Part shown: positions 53,197-62,367 of the stretch, in pieces
Layout of the letters: each line of letters begins with the position of its first letter
Position numbering within the stretch: position 1 is the stretch's first letter
NCBI RefSeq assembly: GCF_022693705.1
Contig: NZ_CP094288.1
Coordinates: 1,630,526-1,694,525, forward strand
Source: Infirmifilum sp. NZ
GTDB lineage: Archaea; Thermoproteota; Thermoprotei; Thermofilales; Thermofilaceae
DNA length: 64,000 bases
Direction of reading: 5' to 3'
Notes under the pieces: model-generated
Told to the model about the DNA's origin: nothing
What the model saw: only the letters and a program-made list of their open reading frames with translations
The model's database searches: none
Position numbers and translations under genes: made by a program

Positions 53197-53218
53197 TAGT
53201 CAAGTTATTTGAAATTCG

Positions 53219-53232
53219 CCTAACCTGTTTGG
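53219..53232. promoter_or_regulatory. Operator candidate, site 1 (aldolase / dehydrogenase)
   Basis: CCTAACCTGTTTGG, an imperfect inverted repeat (ideal CCAAAC-NN-GTTTGG), between the divergent aldolase and dehydrogenase genes. It lies at the expected BRE/TATA position of the aldolase gene and just upstream of a TATA-like acatatatc (53239-53247) of the dehydrogenase. It recurs at 56587 and 57524. Confidence 0.65.
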
Positions 53233-53280
53233 ACACTTACATATATCTAACCCTCTCTCCATCGTTAACCCGAGGAGGCA

Positions 53281-54297
53281 ATGTACAAAGTCGCTGTCGT
53301 CAATTCGCGCTCTTTCGGCGTTAACGCCCCAGAACTCCTTGACGAGTTAAGGAAGCAAGCTCAAGTCGACTTTATAGAGGTCGATAAAAAGCTTAGGGGC
53401 AGAGAGCTCGCCGAGAGGCTCAGAGGTTACCACTTTATCATAGCAAGCGTCACACCCACTTACGATGAGGAGTTCTTCAGGACCAACAAGGATGTCCTCC
53501 TGCTCGCCAGGCACGGTATAGGTGTGGACAATGTTGACGTGAAAGCCGCAACCGAGGAAGGGGTCATCGTAACCAGGGTGCCTGGCTTCAAGGAGCGAGA
53601 CGCCGTTGCCGAACTCGCAGTTGCTCTGTGCCTCAACGTTGTACGCAAGGTATGCTACTCTTACACCCTCGTAAAGCAGGGGAAGTGGTCTGAGCGCGGA
53701 AAGATTATCGGCTTCAACATCCGTGGAAAAACTGTAGGAGTTATAGGGATCGGCAACATAGGGGGGCGTGTGGCTGAGATATTTGCCAAGGGCTTCAACG
53801 CTCGAGTGCTGACCTTCGACCCCTACGTGAAACCGGAAGAAGCCGCCAGGATTGGTGCACAGCTAGTAGACTTAGAAACTCTTCTCAAGGAGTCAGACAT
53901 AATAATGCTACATGCCCCCCTCACGCCACAGACATATCATATGATAGGCGACAGAGAATTTTCACTAATGAGGCAAGGAGTAATAATTGTGAACACTGCT
54001 AGAGGGGAGCTCATTGACACCCAAGCCCTTTTGAAAGCCCTGGATAACGGTAAGGTGGCAGGAGTCGGGCTGGACGTCGTAGAAGGCGAACCTATAGACG
54101 CCACGCACCCCTTGCTCAAGTACGATAACGTCGTCATCACACCACATATCGGGGCAAACACCCGAGAGGGGCTAAGGGGAATGGACGAGTCGAACGTTGA
54201 CGCCATATTGAAGGTAATCCGAGGAGAGCCACCGACGGAGTACATGGTAAACCCGGAAGTACTTTCGAGAGGAACCAGAGCCAAACTCCAAACTTAG
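53281..54297 (+). CDS. D-isomer 2-hydroxyacid dehydrogenase
   Basis: 338 aa. NAD-binding GIGNIGGRVAEIFAKGF near 158-175, catalytic Arg in NTARGELID, Glu in GLDVVEGEPID and His in ITPHIGANT. Interconverts a 2-keto acid and a D-2-hydroxy acid, for example glyoxylate, hydroxypyruvate or a sugar-derived keto acid. ATG with GAGGAGGC ribosome site. Divergent from the class II aldolase, whose products could be its substrates. Convergent with the FGGY kinase downstream. Confidence 0.87.
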   Translation: MYKVAVVNSRSFGVNAPELLDELRKQAQVDFIEVDKKLRGRELAERLRGYHFIIASVTPTYDEEFFRTNKDVLLLARHGIGVDNVDVKAATEEGVIVTRVPGFKERDAVAELAVALCLNVVRKVCYSYTLVKQGKWSERGKIIGFNIRGKTVGVIGIGNIGGRVAEIFAKGFNARVLTFDPYVKPEEAARIGAQLVDLETLLKESDIIMLHAPLTPQTYHMIGDREFSLMRQGVIIVNTARGELIDTQALLKALDNGKVAGVGLDVVEGEPIDATHPLLKYDNVVITPHIGANTREGLRGMDESNVDAILKVIRGEPPTEYMVNPEVLSRGTRAKLQT

Positions 54298-54309
54298 AAA
54301 CCAGTCAAC

Positions 54310-55824
54310 CTAAGCAACGGCTTGGCGAAGATAAACTGGTTTAATTCTCTCCAGTAGTAATTTGAACAATTCATAGCTCTTCCGGTAGCCGTCCAAGTTC
54401 TCCCGACTAGGCGTAAAAGTCTTAGCGATTCTAGCTTTTCTCTCCGCGTAACTCCTCAAGTCCCTAATATATCCCAGTGCCTTCATCCCCAGTAAAGCAG
54501 CACCCCACAGGGCTGCATCCCTTGTATGGACGCGGCGAACAGGAACTTCCAGCACATCAGCTATTATCTGAAGCCACAGGTCAGAGCTCGCCCCGCCACC
54601 GGTTATCCTCACCTCCCTCACATTGATCGAGTTCTCTTCTAAGGCCTCCTTAACAAGCCTCAAGTTGTAAGCTACCCCCTCAAGGAAGCTCCTTATAACA
54701 TGAGCCCTCGTGTGGTCCTCTCTAAGCCCGAATAAAACGCCCGAAGCTTCGTTACCGAACTCCGGTATCCGCTCCCCGACCAGGTAGGGCAGGAAGATTA
54801 ACCCTCCTGCACCCGGCGGTGCTTGACCGGCTTCAAGGGTCAACGCATCGTATACGTTTTCGCCGAGCTCCTCTGAAAGGAGCTTCTCGAGGTGACCGAA
54901 GTTGTCCCGGAACCACCTCAGCACAATACCGGCGTTGTTCAGCGCTCCACCGGGTAGCCAGACACCATCGCACGCATAGTAAATTTGAAACCTCATCTTA
55001 CCGGTACCATCCACAATAGGCCTGTCGCTCGCAACACGTAGCATGGTGCTTGTTGAGAGGTGGGAGGAGCCTATACCGCTAGATAAAGCGCCTTCACCGA
55101 CAGCCACGGAGCCTCCATCGAATATCCCCGGGATCACTGGGACAGGTTTCTCAAGCCCGATCAGCCTTGCGACCTCTGGCTTCAGGTCTCCAATGATTTC
55201 GTCGCCCTCAACCAGCTCTGGGAGCTTCGACGCGTCTAGACCTAGCTCCTCTAAGAGTTCATGGTCCCAGCTCATACTCCTCATATTCATTAGCTGAGCC
55301 CCTGAGGCGGAGCTTTTCTCGAAAACTGCCCTCCCCGTGAGCTTGTAGAGGAGGTAACCTTTCGCGTCCAGGAAATACCTCGTCCTCGCGTACTTCTCGG
55401 GACTTCGCTTGTAAAGCCAGTAAATCTTAGCAAGCTGGTAGATGTATAGGGGCGGGCACCCTGTCCTCTCGTAGACGACCGAGGGTTGTATCTTAGAGTA
55501 GATCTCTTTGAGAACTTCAGCAGGCCTCCTGTCGAGCCATGTAATTATCCCTGTTAAAGGTTCTCCGGCGGCATCTACCCCTGTCAAACCGAAAAGGTAG
55601 CCTGAGAAGACAAGCGCGTCGATCCTGACCTTCGAGCTAGAAACAGCCTCACTGGCTAGCTTGACGAAAAGCTGCAGTAAGAGTTCGGGGTCATGTTCGG
55701 CTGCTTGCGCTTCAGGTCTTAAAACCGGTACTTCTACACCCTTGAAAAACAGGAAGTCGGACTCACCGCTAACTATTGATACTTTAAGTGTGGTAGTGCC
55801 GATATCGGCGACAAGGAAGTTCAT
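54310..55824 (-). CDS. FGGY-family carbohydrate kinase (1)
   Basis: 504 aa. ADIGTTTLKVSIV at the N-terminus, GCPPLYIYQLAKIYWL in the sugar-domain region, GIGSSHLSTSTML and ITGGGASSDLWLQIIADVL in the ATP domain. Related to xylulo-, glucono- and similar kinases; the sugar is not readable. It is paralogous to the kinase at 60745-62226, sharing the GCPPL-Y-LAKI block. It follows the HTH regulator by 14 nt on the same strand and is probably cotranscribed with it. Confidence 0.87.
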   Translation of the reverse strand: MNFLVADIGTTTLKVSIVSGESDFLFFKGVEVPVLRPEAQAAEHDPELLLQLFVKLASEAVSSSKVRIDALVFSGYLFGLTGVDAAGEPLTGIITWLDRRPAEVLKEIYSKIQPSVVYERTGCPPLYIYQLAKIYWLYKRSPEKYARTRYFLDAKGYLLYKLTGRAVFEKSSASGAQLMNMRSMSWDHELLEELGLDASKLPELVEGDEIIGDLKPEVARLIGLEKPVPVIPGIFDGGSVAVGEGALSSGIGSSHLSTSTMLRVASDRPIVDGTGKMRFQIYYACDGVWLPGGALNNAGIVLRWFRDNFGHLEKLLSEELGENVYDALTLEAGQAPPGAGGLIFLPYLVGERIPEFGNEASGVLFGLREDHTRAHVIRSFLEGVAYNLRLVKEALEENSINVREVRITGGGASSDLWLQIIADVLEVPVRRVHTRDAALWGAALLGMKALGYIRDLRSYAERKARIAKTFTPSRENLDGYRKSYELFKLLLERIKPVYLRQAVA

Positions 55825-55838
55825 ACTTTAGACTCACA

Positions 55839-56552
55839 TCAGCTAGAGTTAAGCAAAAGCGTAAGTAGCTTCTGCTCACCCCTCCGGAGGTGCTCGCTTA
55901 AAGTGGCCTTCGAGATCCCGAATTCTCGGGCTAGCTCCGTAAGAGAGATTTTCCGTGGCCATTCATAGTATCCACGCTTAATAGCCTCAACGAGTATTGC
56001 CCTCTGGGATGGGGTTATAGCTTCACCGGCAGCAATGTTCAAACCCAGGAGGCTTGTCTCACGGATAGCTGTTTCGAACGAGACCTTCTCAAAAGACAAG
56101 ACTTTCCCATGCATTGAAAGCCTGGACAGCACTGAGCTATGATTTTCTGGTGAAATCATGTAGAACACCCTCCTGCCCGACTTGAGGACGTATGGGAAAA
56201 ACGTAAACCTGCCTGAGCTGAGGGTGTACTCGTAAAACTCGCATAAACTCTTCGTAACTGCCATGATCATAGAGTATCTTTTTTTACTCATAATCCTATA
56301 GTCCTCAACCTCAGGGTGCTTGTTGAGCTCCTCCATGAACATCTGGTGGATTCTCTTCTTCTCAGGAAGCGAGACGTAAATCATGGTTGTGGCGTGGTTG
56401 CCGCTTACTGTTATTCCTTCAACGTACACACTTACTCCGGGGATCTTGCTGAGAGCCCCCAGCACGCTCCTGTACGGCTCCATAACAACCCTGTACGTGG
56501 AAAGGCGTGTCTCGGGGCGGTCCAGGCTTCTCGCGACATCAGCTGACTCCAT
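55839..56552 (-). CDS. Bat-type helix-turn-helix regulator of the sugar locus
   Basis: 237 aa. The C-terminal domain (about 180-235) reads ITPSQRAILVEAIKRGYYEW then ISLTELAREFGISKATLSEHLRRGEQKLL, the HTH_10 domain of bacterio-opsin-activator-like archaeal regulators. The N-terminal 175 residues, probably the ligand-sensing part, include a block at about 80-95 (EVEDYRIMSKKRYSMI) but no family I can name. It lies inside the catabolic locus, is divergent from the DapA-family aldolase, and has an operator candidate (56587-56600) at its own promoter, which suggests autoregulation and control of the locus. Confidence 0.82.
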   Translation of the reverse strand: MESADVARSLDRPETRLSTYRVVMEPYRSVLGALSKIPGVSVYVEGITVSGNHATTMIYVSLPEKKRIHQMFMEELNKHPEVEDYRIMSKKRYSMIMAVTKSLCEFYEYTLSSGRFTFFPYVLKSGRRVFYMISPENHSSVLSRLSMHGKVLSFEKVSFETAIRETSLLGLNIAAGEAITPSQRAILVEAIKRGYYEWPRKISLTELAREFGISKATLSEHLRRGEQKLLTLLLNSS

Positions 56553-56586
56553 GCTGAGTTAGATGAGTGAAGTGGGGCAATATAAA

Positions 56587-56600
56587 CCTACCCTGTTTGG
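56587..56600. promoter_or_regulatory. Operator candidate, site 2 (regulator / aldolase)
   Basis: CCTACCCTGTTTGG, sitting exactly between two divergent TATA boxes: aatataaa (56579-56586) facing the regulator gene and tataataaata (56601-56611) facing the aldolase gene. A protein bound here would cover the BRE region of both promoters. Confidence 0.65.
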
Positions 56601-56638
56601 TATAATAAATAATTCAAGAAACTGAAGCTCAGTTACCG

Positions 56639-57523
56639 ATGACGACTCAGCTCTTTGGCATAATTCCCCCGCTGCTGACGCCGTTTACCTCTGCTGGCCA
56701 CGTAGACTTCGACGCGCTCAAACAACTGCTAGACCTCACGATGCCATACGTGCACGGGTATTACGTGTGCGGGACCTACGGGCAGGGCCCGCTAATGAGC
56801 ATCGCGGAGAGGAAAAAAGTCGTCGAAAAAGTCGCTGAGCATGTGGGCTCGTCGAAGCAGCTGGTCGTGCACGTGGGCTCTGCGGCCACGGATGCCGCGG
56901 TAGAGCTCGCCAGGCACGCAGAGGAGGTGGGCGCAACAGCGGTGGCGAGCGTCCCGCCTTACTACTACCGTCACACGGAGGAGGCCGTTTTAGAGTTCTT
57001 TAAAGACCTCGTAAAGTCGACAAGCCTCCCAGTCTACGTGTACAACAATCCTCCGCGGGTTGGGTACCCTGTAACCCCTGAGCTTGCCGCTAAGCTCAAA
57101 GCCATCGGCGTAAGAGGGGTGAAGGACAGTAGTTTTGACGTTCTCACGTACATGAACTACAAGCTGCAAGCAGGTGAAGACTTCGACGTGGTTGTGGGAA
57201 CAGAGGCTTTAATGCTCCCCACATGGGTTCTAGGTGCAAAAGCGTTCATACCCGGTATGTCGAACTACCTTCCCGAGCTCGTATATGAGCTGTTCAAGGC
57301 GCTGGAAAGCGGCGACCTAAGTAGAGCTCAGCTGCTGCAGTTCCGCGTAAACAGGCTACGCGAAGAGCTGCACAAGCTAGGTAGCCCGATACCAACAGCA
57401 TACGCTCTACTGAGAATTAGGGGCATAAAGGAATGCTACCCCAAAAAGCCATTTCTGCCCCCCAGGAAAGACCTAGAGGAAACTGCAAGGAAAATAATGG
57501 AGGAGTTCTTACGTAATCGATGA
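56639..57523 (+). CDS. DapA/KDG-aldolase-family class I aldolase
   Basis: 294 aa of the dihydrodipicolinate synthase / N-acetylneuraminate lyase family. Y135 in YVYNNPPRVGYP and Schiff-base lysine K162 in RGVKDSS. The GTTGE loop common in the family reads GTYGQG (45-50), a difference shared by pyruvate aldolases with other substrates. Likely cleaves a 2-keto-3-deoxy sugar acid to pyruvate and an aldehyde; lysine biosynthesis is unlikely given the sugar context. Confidence 0.85.
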   Translation: MTTQLFGIIPPLLTPFTSAGHVDFDALKQLLDLTMPYVHGYYVCGTYGQGPLMSIAERKKVVEKVAEHVGSSKQLVVHVGSAATDAAVELARHAEEVGATAVASVPPYYYRHTEEAVLEFFKDLVKSTSLPVYVYNNPPRVGYPVTPELAAKLKAIGVRGVKDSSFDVLTYMNYKLQAGEDFDVVVGTEALMLPTWVLGAKAFIPGMSNYLPELVYELFKALESGDLSRAQLLQFRVNRLREELHKLGSPIPTAYALLRIRGIKECYPKKPFLPPRKDLEETARKIMEEFLRNR

Positions 57524-57537
57524 CCTAACACGTTTGG
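57524..57537. promoter_or_regulatory. Operator candidate, site 3 (ABC importer operon)
   Basis: CCTAACACGTTTGG directly after the aldolase stop and immediately upstream of a TATA-like cttaaaaaag (57538-57547) that serves the ABC importer operon starting at 57576. Half-sites CCTAAC and GTTTGG are the same as in sites 1 and 2. Confidence 0.65.
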
Positions 57538-57575
57538 CTTAAAAAAGATTACGGGCCTTAAATATATAAGCATGT

Positions 57576-58967
57576 ATGAGCACGCAAACCAATAGGGCGG
57601 TTCTAGCCGTAGCAATAATAGGGATTATTCTCGTCATCGGCGTCGTAGCCTACTTCCTCACGAGGCCAACACCAACACCTACCACCCCGGCACCAGCCCA
57701 GCAACCCCAACAGGCGGCGAGACCGAAGCTTGTAATATGGGGTAGAGCAACCTTCACCCCACCCCAGATGTACTGGGTTGAGAAGAAGGTCAGGGAGTGG
57801 GCAGCACAGCATAACGTTGACGTGGAGATTACGTGGCTGGCCGTCGCGGATATAGGGAAGAAGTTAACAGCGGCGGTAGAGGCGGGCAACCCGCCCGACG
57901 TAGTTATAAACGGGCACCCTGTAGCCATATTCGCTGAGCGGGGACTTCTCGTACCGATCGACGACGTCGTTAAGAAGCTTAACGAGAGCGACATCTACGA
58001 GATCAAGCTGAAGGAGTGCTCATGGGGAGGCCACTACTACTGCATCCCGACAATGTTTGAAGCTACTTGGCTACATGTCAGGTGGGACATTGTCGAGAAA
58101 GCCGGTGCACAAGACCTCTTCCCGCTGAAGAGCCTCGACGACTTCTACACCGCGGCTAAGAAGTTACACATGGTGGAGCCAGGCGTCTACGGTATTGGCC
58201 TACCCCTCGGCCTAAACGGGTATGACACTTGGTGGACATTCCTCCACTTCTGGGGCGGCTACGGTGGAGCCATGCTTACAAACAGGTCTGTGGCCGGTGT
58301 CGTAATGGACAAGGAGCCCTACAGGAGTGCTTTGAAGAAGGCCTTCGAGATTGAGAGAAGGATATGGGTCGAAGGCCTCACACCACCAGATAGCGACCAG
58401 TGGGTCGACGCCTCAAACAACAACGCTTTCCTGCAGGGAAAGATCGCCATGACGATGAACCCCGCCAGCATCTACTACGCGCTGATGACCCAGAACCCCA
58501 AGCTCGCCGCTGTCACAAAGCTGTTCCTTGCACCCGTATCTGTCGACTGCGGAGACGAGAGCGTGTTCATTTTCAAGACGACGAAGTACCCCGACCTCGC
58601 GAAAGACCTTGTGTACTACCTCTTCGCGGATAAGGATGACTACAGGAAGGGCTTCTGCGAGGCGTCAGCTCTCTACGCGCTCCCGATATTCAAGAGCCAG
58701 ATGGCGGTAATCTCCAAGGACTGGAAGGCCGGCAAGTACCCGCAGTTCGGCGAGGACCCGGCGAAGGCTGTTGAGAAGATAAAGTTCATGGAAACAGCCG
58801 CGTTCCCGCTGGGAGAGAGGACGACGCCTAGCGAAGAGTTCCGCGAGGGCTTTACTTGGAACGAGATGATCCAGAAAGCCGTAGTAAAAGGCGAGGACTT
58901 CGACAAGGTAATAGATGAGTACGCGCAGAAGCTGAGGGACGAGGTAAAGAGGGTTTACGGCGGATAA
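57576..58967 (+). CDS. Sugar ABC transporter substrate-binding protein
   Basis: 463 aa. A hydrophobic N-terminal anchor (about 10-29) is followed by a Thr/Pro/Gln-rich linker (30-50), as in archaeal sugar-binding lipoprotein-like anchors. The binding domain is of the extracellular family 1 type, with GNPPDVVINGHPVAIFAERG and a hinge region NAFLQGKIAMTMNP. It captures the sugar outside the cell for the two permeases that follow. First gene of the operon 57576-62226. A T-rich tract in the 30-nt gap after it may partly attenuate the downstream genes. Confidence 0.9.
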   Translation: MSTQTNRAVLAVAIIGIILVIGVVAYFLTRPTPTPTTPAPAQQPQQAARPKLVIWGRATFTPPQMYWVEKKVREWAAQHNVDVEITWLAVADIGKKLTAAVEAGNPPDVVINGHPVAIFAERGLLVPIDDVVKKLNESDIYEIKLKECSWGGHYYCIPTMFEATWLHVRWDIVEKAGAQDLFPLKSLDDFYTAAKKLHMVEPGVYGIGLPLGLNGYDTWWTFLHFWGGYGGAMLTNRSVAGVVMDKEPYRSALKKAFEIERRIWVEGLTPPDSDQWVDASNNNAFLQGKIAMTMNPASIYYALMTQNPKLAAVTKLFLAPVSVDCGDESVFIFKTTKYPDLAKDLVYYLFADKDDYRKGFCEASALYALPIFKSQMAVISKDWKAGKYPQFGEDPAKAVEKIKFMETAAFPLGERTTPSEEFREGFTWNEMIQKAVVKGEDFDKVIDEYAQKLRDEVKRVYGG

Positions 58968-58997
58968 AAATATTTTTCTTTTATCGGTGACTTCTTC

Positions 58998-59855
58998 ATG
59001 ACTAAGAGCTTAAATGAATCCATATACAAGTGGCTCTACGCCCTACCCACAGTAGCTCTGATCTTCTTCATTTTCATCATACCTACAATATACGAAATCT
59101 GGCTTAGCTTCCACACCAAGGTAATTGGGGGAGAACCGGTTTTCGCGGGTCTATACAATTACCAACGCCTCATATCTTCTGAGGTCTTTTACAAGACTAT
59201 TCTTAACACGATCATTTACTCATTCACATCTGTGTTCGCAAAGGCCATTATTGGCCTCGGTGCGGCTCTGCTCCTCAACATGAGGTTCAGAGGAAGAGGG
59301 TTCCTGAGAGGGTTCTCGATCCTCCCGTGGGCTTTCCCCTCCTTCGTGTGTGCAGTGCTATTCTGGTTCAACTACGACTACCGAGGCACCTTCAACATGA
59401 TACTAAAAGCCTTGGGTCTTCAGCCGATCCACTGGATGAGCTACGACAACGCCATGTTCTCGGTGATTCTGCTTAACATTTGGCATGGTTGGCCGTTCTT
59501 CTTCATGGGATACCTGGCGGGGTTGCAGGCGATACCCGTAGACCTCTACGAGGCCGCTGACATCGACGGTGCGTCACCGCTTCAGAAGTTCAGAAGCATC
59601 ACGCTCCCGATGCTGAAGCCTGTGCTACTTACGGTGATGCTCTTGTCTTTAATGTGGACGATGGGCGAGTTCACGCAGATTTACATGACAACAGGAGGAG
59701 GTCCCATAGACGCTACGCTGACGATCCCGATCCAGACCTACAAAATAGCTTTCCAGACAGAGTTAAACATGCCGCTAGCGGCGGCTTACAGTGTTCTAGT
59801 TCTCCCCATATACCTTGTCTTAATCTACTTCACGCTCAGGCAGATGGGTGAGTAG
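58998..59855 (+). CDS. Sugar ABC transporter permease (MalF type)
   Basis: 285 aa, six membrane segments. The cytoplasmic EAA loop DLYEAADIDGASPLQKFRSITLPML (about 188-212) docks on the ATPase. CUT1 family. Next permease starts 3 nt after its stop. No ATPase gene follows. Confidence 0.9.
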   Translation: MTKSLNESIYKWLYALPTVALIFFIFIIPTIYEIWLSFHTKVIGGEPVFAGLYNYQRLISSEVFYKTILNTIIYSFTSVFAKAIIGLGAALLLNMRFRGRGFLRGFSILPWAFPSFVCAVLFWFNYDYRGTFNMILKALGLQPIHWMSYDNAMFSVILLNIWHGWPFFFMGYLAGLQAIPVDLYEAADIDGASPLQKFRSITLPMLKPVLLTVMLLSLMWTMGEFTQIYMTTGGGPIDATLTIPIQTYKIAFQTELNMPLAAAYSVLVLPIYLVLIYFTLRQMGE

Positions 59856-59858
59856 CGC

Positions 59859-60737
59859 ATGTCGGTCGCACGGCGGAGGATCTACGAAAAGGTCGTCATT
59901 GCTGCTGGCAGTGCGCTCCTACTTCTCTGGATAATCATCCCGTCGTTCTGGGCTTTCAAGACAAGCATCTCACCTCCCGAGGAGGCCTGGGCCCCGATCC
60001 CCTCGCGTATAACTCTCGACAACTACCTCAGCCTCTTTAACCCCAGTCTCGAAGCAGTGCTCAGGGGGATGGGTCTCAGGGCCACGATACCTGACCCCAT
60101 GATAGTGTACATCACCAACAGCTTGGTAGTCTCCTCAATAGCATCTATTCTCGGTGTCTTCTTTGGCTCGCTGGCTGGGTACAACCTAGCTAGATTCAAC
60201 TACCGCGGGAAAAGGCTCGTAATATGGCTTGTGCTCTTCGCCTACGTTTTCCCCGTCTTTGTGCTCATGGTGCCGATAGTCCTAGTCGTGAGGGCCCTTG
60301 GCCTTTACAACACGTTATGGGGACTGGCCCTCGTCCACCTCGCCTACACGCTACCCTACTCGACCCTCATGATGAGGAGCTACTTCTACGGGATACCCGC
60401 AAGCCTCGAGGAAGCGGCGCTGATAGACGGGTGCACGAGGTTCGAGGCTCTGTGGCGGGTAGTGATCCCCGTAGCCGTGCCGGGCTTCGTCACAGCTTTC
60501 ATATTCTCCTTCACCCTCTCCTGGAATGACCTCCTCTTCGCCTTGATCCTCATCAACACGAGCAAGTACTACACTCTACCTATAGCGACGACGTTCTTCC
60601 TCTTCGGAGGCGAAATAGTGGATCCCGGGGGCCTAGCCGCGACAGCCATATTCGCAGGCCTCGTCCCAGTTGCCATTTACATGTTCGTGCAGAAGTACGT
60701 GGTAGTAGGGCTGGTTAAAGGCGCGGTGAAGGCGTGA
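59859..60737 (+). CDS. Sugar ABC transporter permease (MalG type)
   Basis: 292 aa, six membrane segments. The EAA loop ASLEEAALIDGCTRFEALWRVVIPVAVPG (about 180-207) is present, and the C-terminus ends FVQKYVVVGLVKGAVKA, the usual MalG-type tail. Forms the channel with the preceding permease. The kinase gene starts 7 nt downstream. Confidence 0.9.
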   Translation: MSVARRRIYEKVVIAAGSALLLLWIIIPSFWAFKTSISPPEEAWAPIPSRITLDNYLSLFNPSLEAVLRGMGLRATIPDPMIVYITNSLVVSSIASILGVFFGSLAGYNLARFNYRGKRLVIWLVLFAYVFPVFVLMVPIVLVVRALGLYNTLWGLALVHLAYTLPYSTLMMRSYFYGIPASLEEAALIDGCTRFEALWRVVIPVAVPGFVTAFIFSFTLSWNDLLFALILINTSKYYTLPIATTFFLFGGEIVDPGGLAATAIFAGLVPVAIYMFVQKYVVVGLVKGAVKA

Positions 60738-60744
60738 ACCGCCG

Positions 60745-62226
60745 ATGGAAGACTTTCTCCTAGCTGTTGACATTGGGACAACCAACGTTAAAGGGGCTCT
60801 CTTCCAAGTAGACGAGGGCAAAGCCATTGAAACATTTTCGCAGAGAATAACCACTTACTCAGACGAGAGAAGAGGGGCCGCGGAACAAGACCCCGAGGAG
60901 ATATACAGAGCATTCGAGAAGGTGCTGGGTTACTTCGCGGGAAAGGGGTACTCGAAGAAGATAGGGGCGATCTTCCTCTCATCGCAGATGCACGCCTTCG
61001 GCACCCTGAGTATGGAAGGCAGGCCCTCAACCAGGCTGCTCACGTACTTCGACACGCGGAGCAGAGAAGTGCTCCCGCTGCTCAACAGGGTTGGGTACGA
61101 CCTTTACCTGGAGACAGGTTGCCCGCCCCTGCACGTTTACCCCCTGGCGAAGATCATCCTAGCGCGCAGCAGGGGATGGATCAGCAGGGCGGACAAGGTT
61201 CTCTTATCCGCCAAAGACTACGTCATCCTGAAGGCTACGGGCGCCCACGTCCTAGACCTATCCACCGCCTCCGGATCGCAGATGCTGAACGTGCGTACCC
61301 GAAAATGGAGCAGCCTAGCGCTAGAGCTTGGAGGGGTGGACGAGAACCAGCTCCCCGATCTCGTGGAGGGCTCCGAGAAGCCCCTCGAAATCTCCCCTAT
61401 GCTCGCAAAGAAGATGGGTCTACCTGAGGACACAGAGGTGTACGCAGGCGTATCCGACGCCTCGGCAAACCAGTTCGGAGTGGGGGCGACGAAGCCCGAC
61501 ACCGTGGCTATCAATCTCGGAACCAGCGCGGCGGTACGCTTTCTCACAGACAAGCCCGTGTTCGACGATGAGAGGATGCGCTTCTTCCTCTACTACGCTG
61601 GTAGCGGCAAGTACCTGGCTGGGGGCGCGGTCAACAACGGGGGGATAGTGGTGGAGTGGTTCCTCAGAAGCCTGGGCCGGCTCGAATCCGAGTTCTCCGC
61701 GGTGCCTGGACTCGACGCCTACAGACTCGTTGACTCCCTAGCCTCCACTTCGCCACCTGCTTCGAACGGTTTAATAGCCCTCCCCTTCCTGCACGGTGGC
61801 GAGCGCTTCCCCATAAGGAACCCGGACGCCAAGTGCATAATCTACGGCTTACAGTTCCACCACAGGAGGAGCGACATCCTGAGAGCGCTACTGGAGGGGG
61901 TGGCTTACACCCTTAAAATGATCTACGACGCTCTGTGCGAGCACGGCTTAAGCGCCCGCCTAGCGAAGATAGGCGGAGGCGCGTCGAGCCTCACGGTGTG
62001 GCGCCAAATCATCGCGGATGTTTTCCAGATGCCTGTTCACAGAGTAAAGTCTGTCGAGTCAACCCTGTTAGGCTCGCTAATCCACTACGCTAACGCCAGG
62101 GGTGCTCTAAGAGAATTCGCGCTACCTGAAGACGTGACACAGCCTATTGAAGAGAATCGGGAAACCTACGCAAATGCGTATGCAAGGTACCTTAAATTGA
62201 TTGAAAAGCTCTCGGAGTTTGTATAA
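60745..62226 (+). CDS. FGGY-family carbohydrate kinase (2)
   Basis: 493 aa. AVDIGTTNVKGALF at the N-terminus, AEQDPEEIYRAFEKVL, GCPPLHVYPLAKIILA, and KIGGGASSLTVWRQIIADVF in the ATP domain. Last gene of the importer operon, so it most likely phosphorylates the imported compound. Paralogue of the kinase at 54310-55824. A 60-bp degenerate copy of part of this gene lies at 63027-63090. Confidence 0.87.
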   Translation: MEDFLLAVDIGTTNVKGALFQVDEGKAIETFSQRITTYSDERRGAAEQDPEEIYRAFEKVLGYFAGKGYSKKIGAIFLSSQMHAFGTLSMEGRPSTRLLTYFDTRSREVLPLLNRVGYDLYLETGCPPLHVYPLAKIILARSRGWISRADKVLLSAKDYVILKATGAHVLDLSTASGSQMLNVRTRKWSSLALELGGVDENQLPDLVEGSEKPLEISPMLAKKMGLPEDTEVYAGVSDASANQFGVGATKPDTVAINLGTSAAVRFLTDKPVFDDERMRFFLYYAGSGKYLAGGAVNNGGIVVEWFLRSLGRLESEFSAVPGLDAYRLVDSLASTSPPASNGLIALPFLHGGERFPIRNPDAKCIIYGLQFHHRRSDILRALLEGVAYTLKMIYDALCEHGLSARLAKIGGGASSLTVWRQIIADVFQMPVHRVKSVESTLLGSLIHYANARGALREFALPEDVTQPIEENRETYANAYARYLKLIEKLSEFV

Positions 62227-62336
62227 CTAGCTATCTTCTGTGTGCCTTGCAAAAGGTTCTGGCTTTGGCTTACATATGAGGGGATGCTTAAACAATTTCA
62301 ACACTTATGATTAGTATAAAGTGCTCTAGAGTAAAA

Positions 62337-62346
62337 GCTTAAAAGG
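62337..62346 (+). promoter_or_regulatory. TATA box of hicB
   Basis: agcttaaaag, centred about 26 nt before ATG 62368, predicting a leaderless hicBA transcript. Confidence 0.5.
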
Positions 62347-62367
62347 CTGGGTACACCCTTACACACT

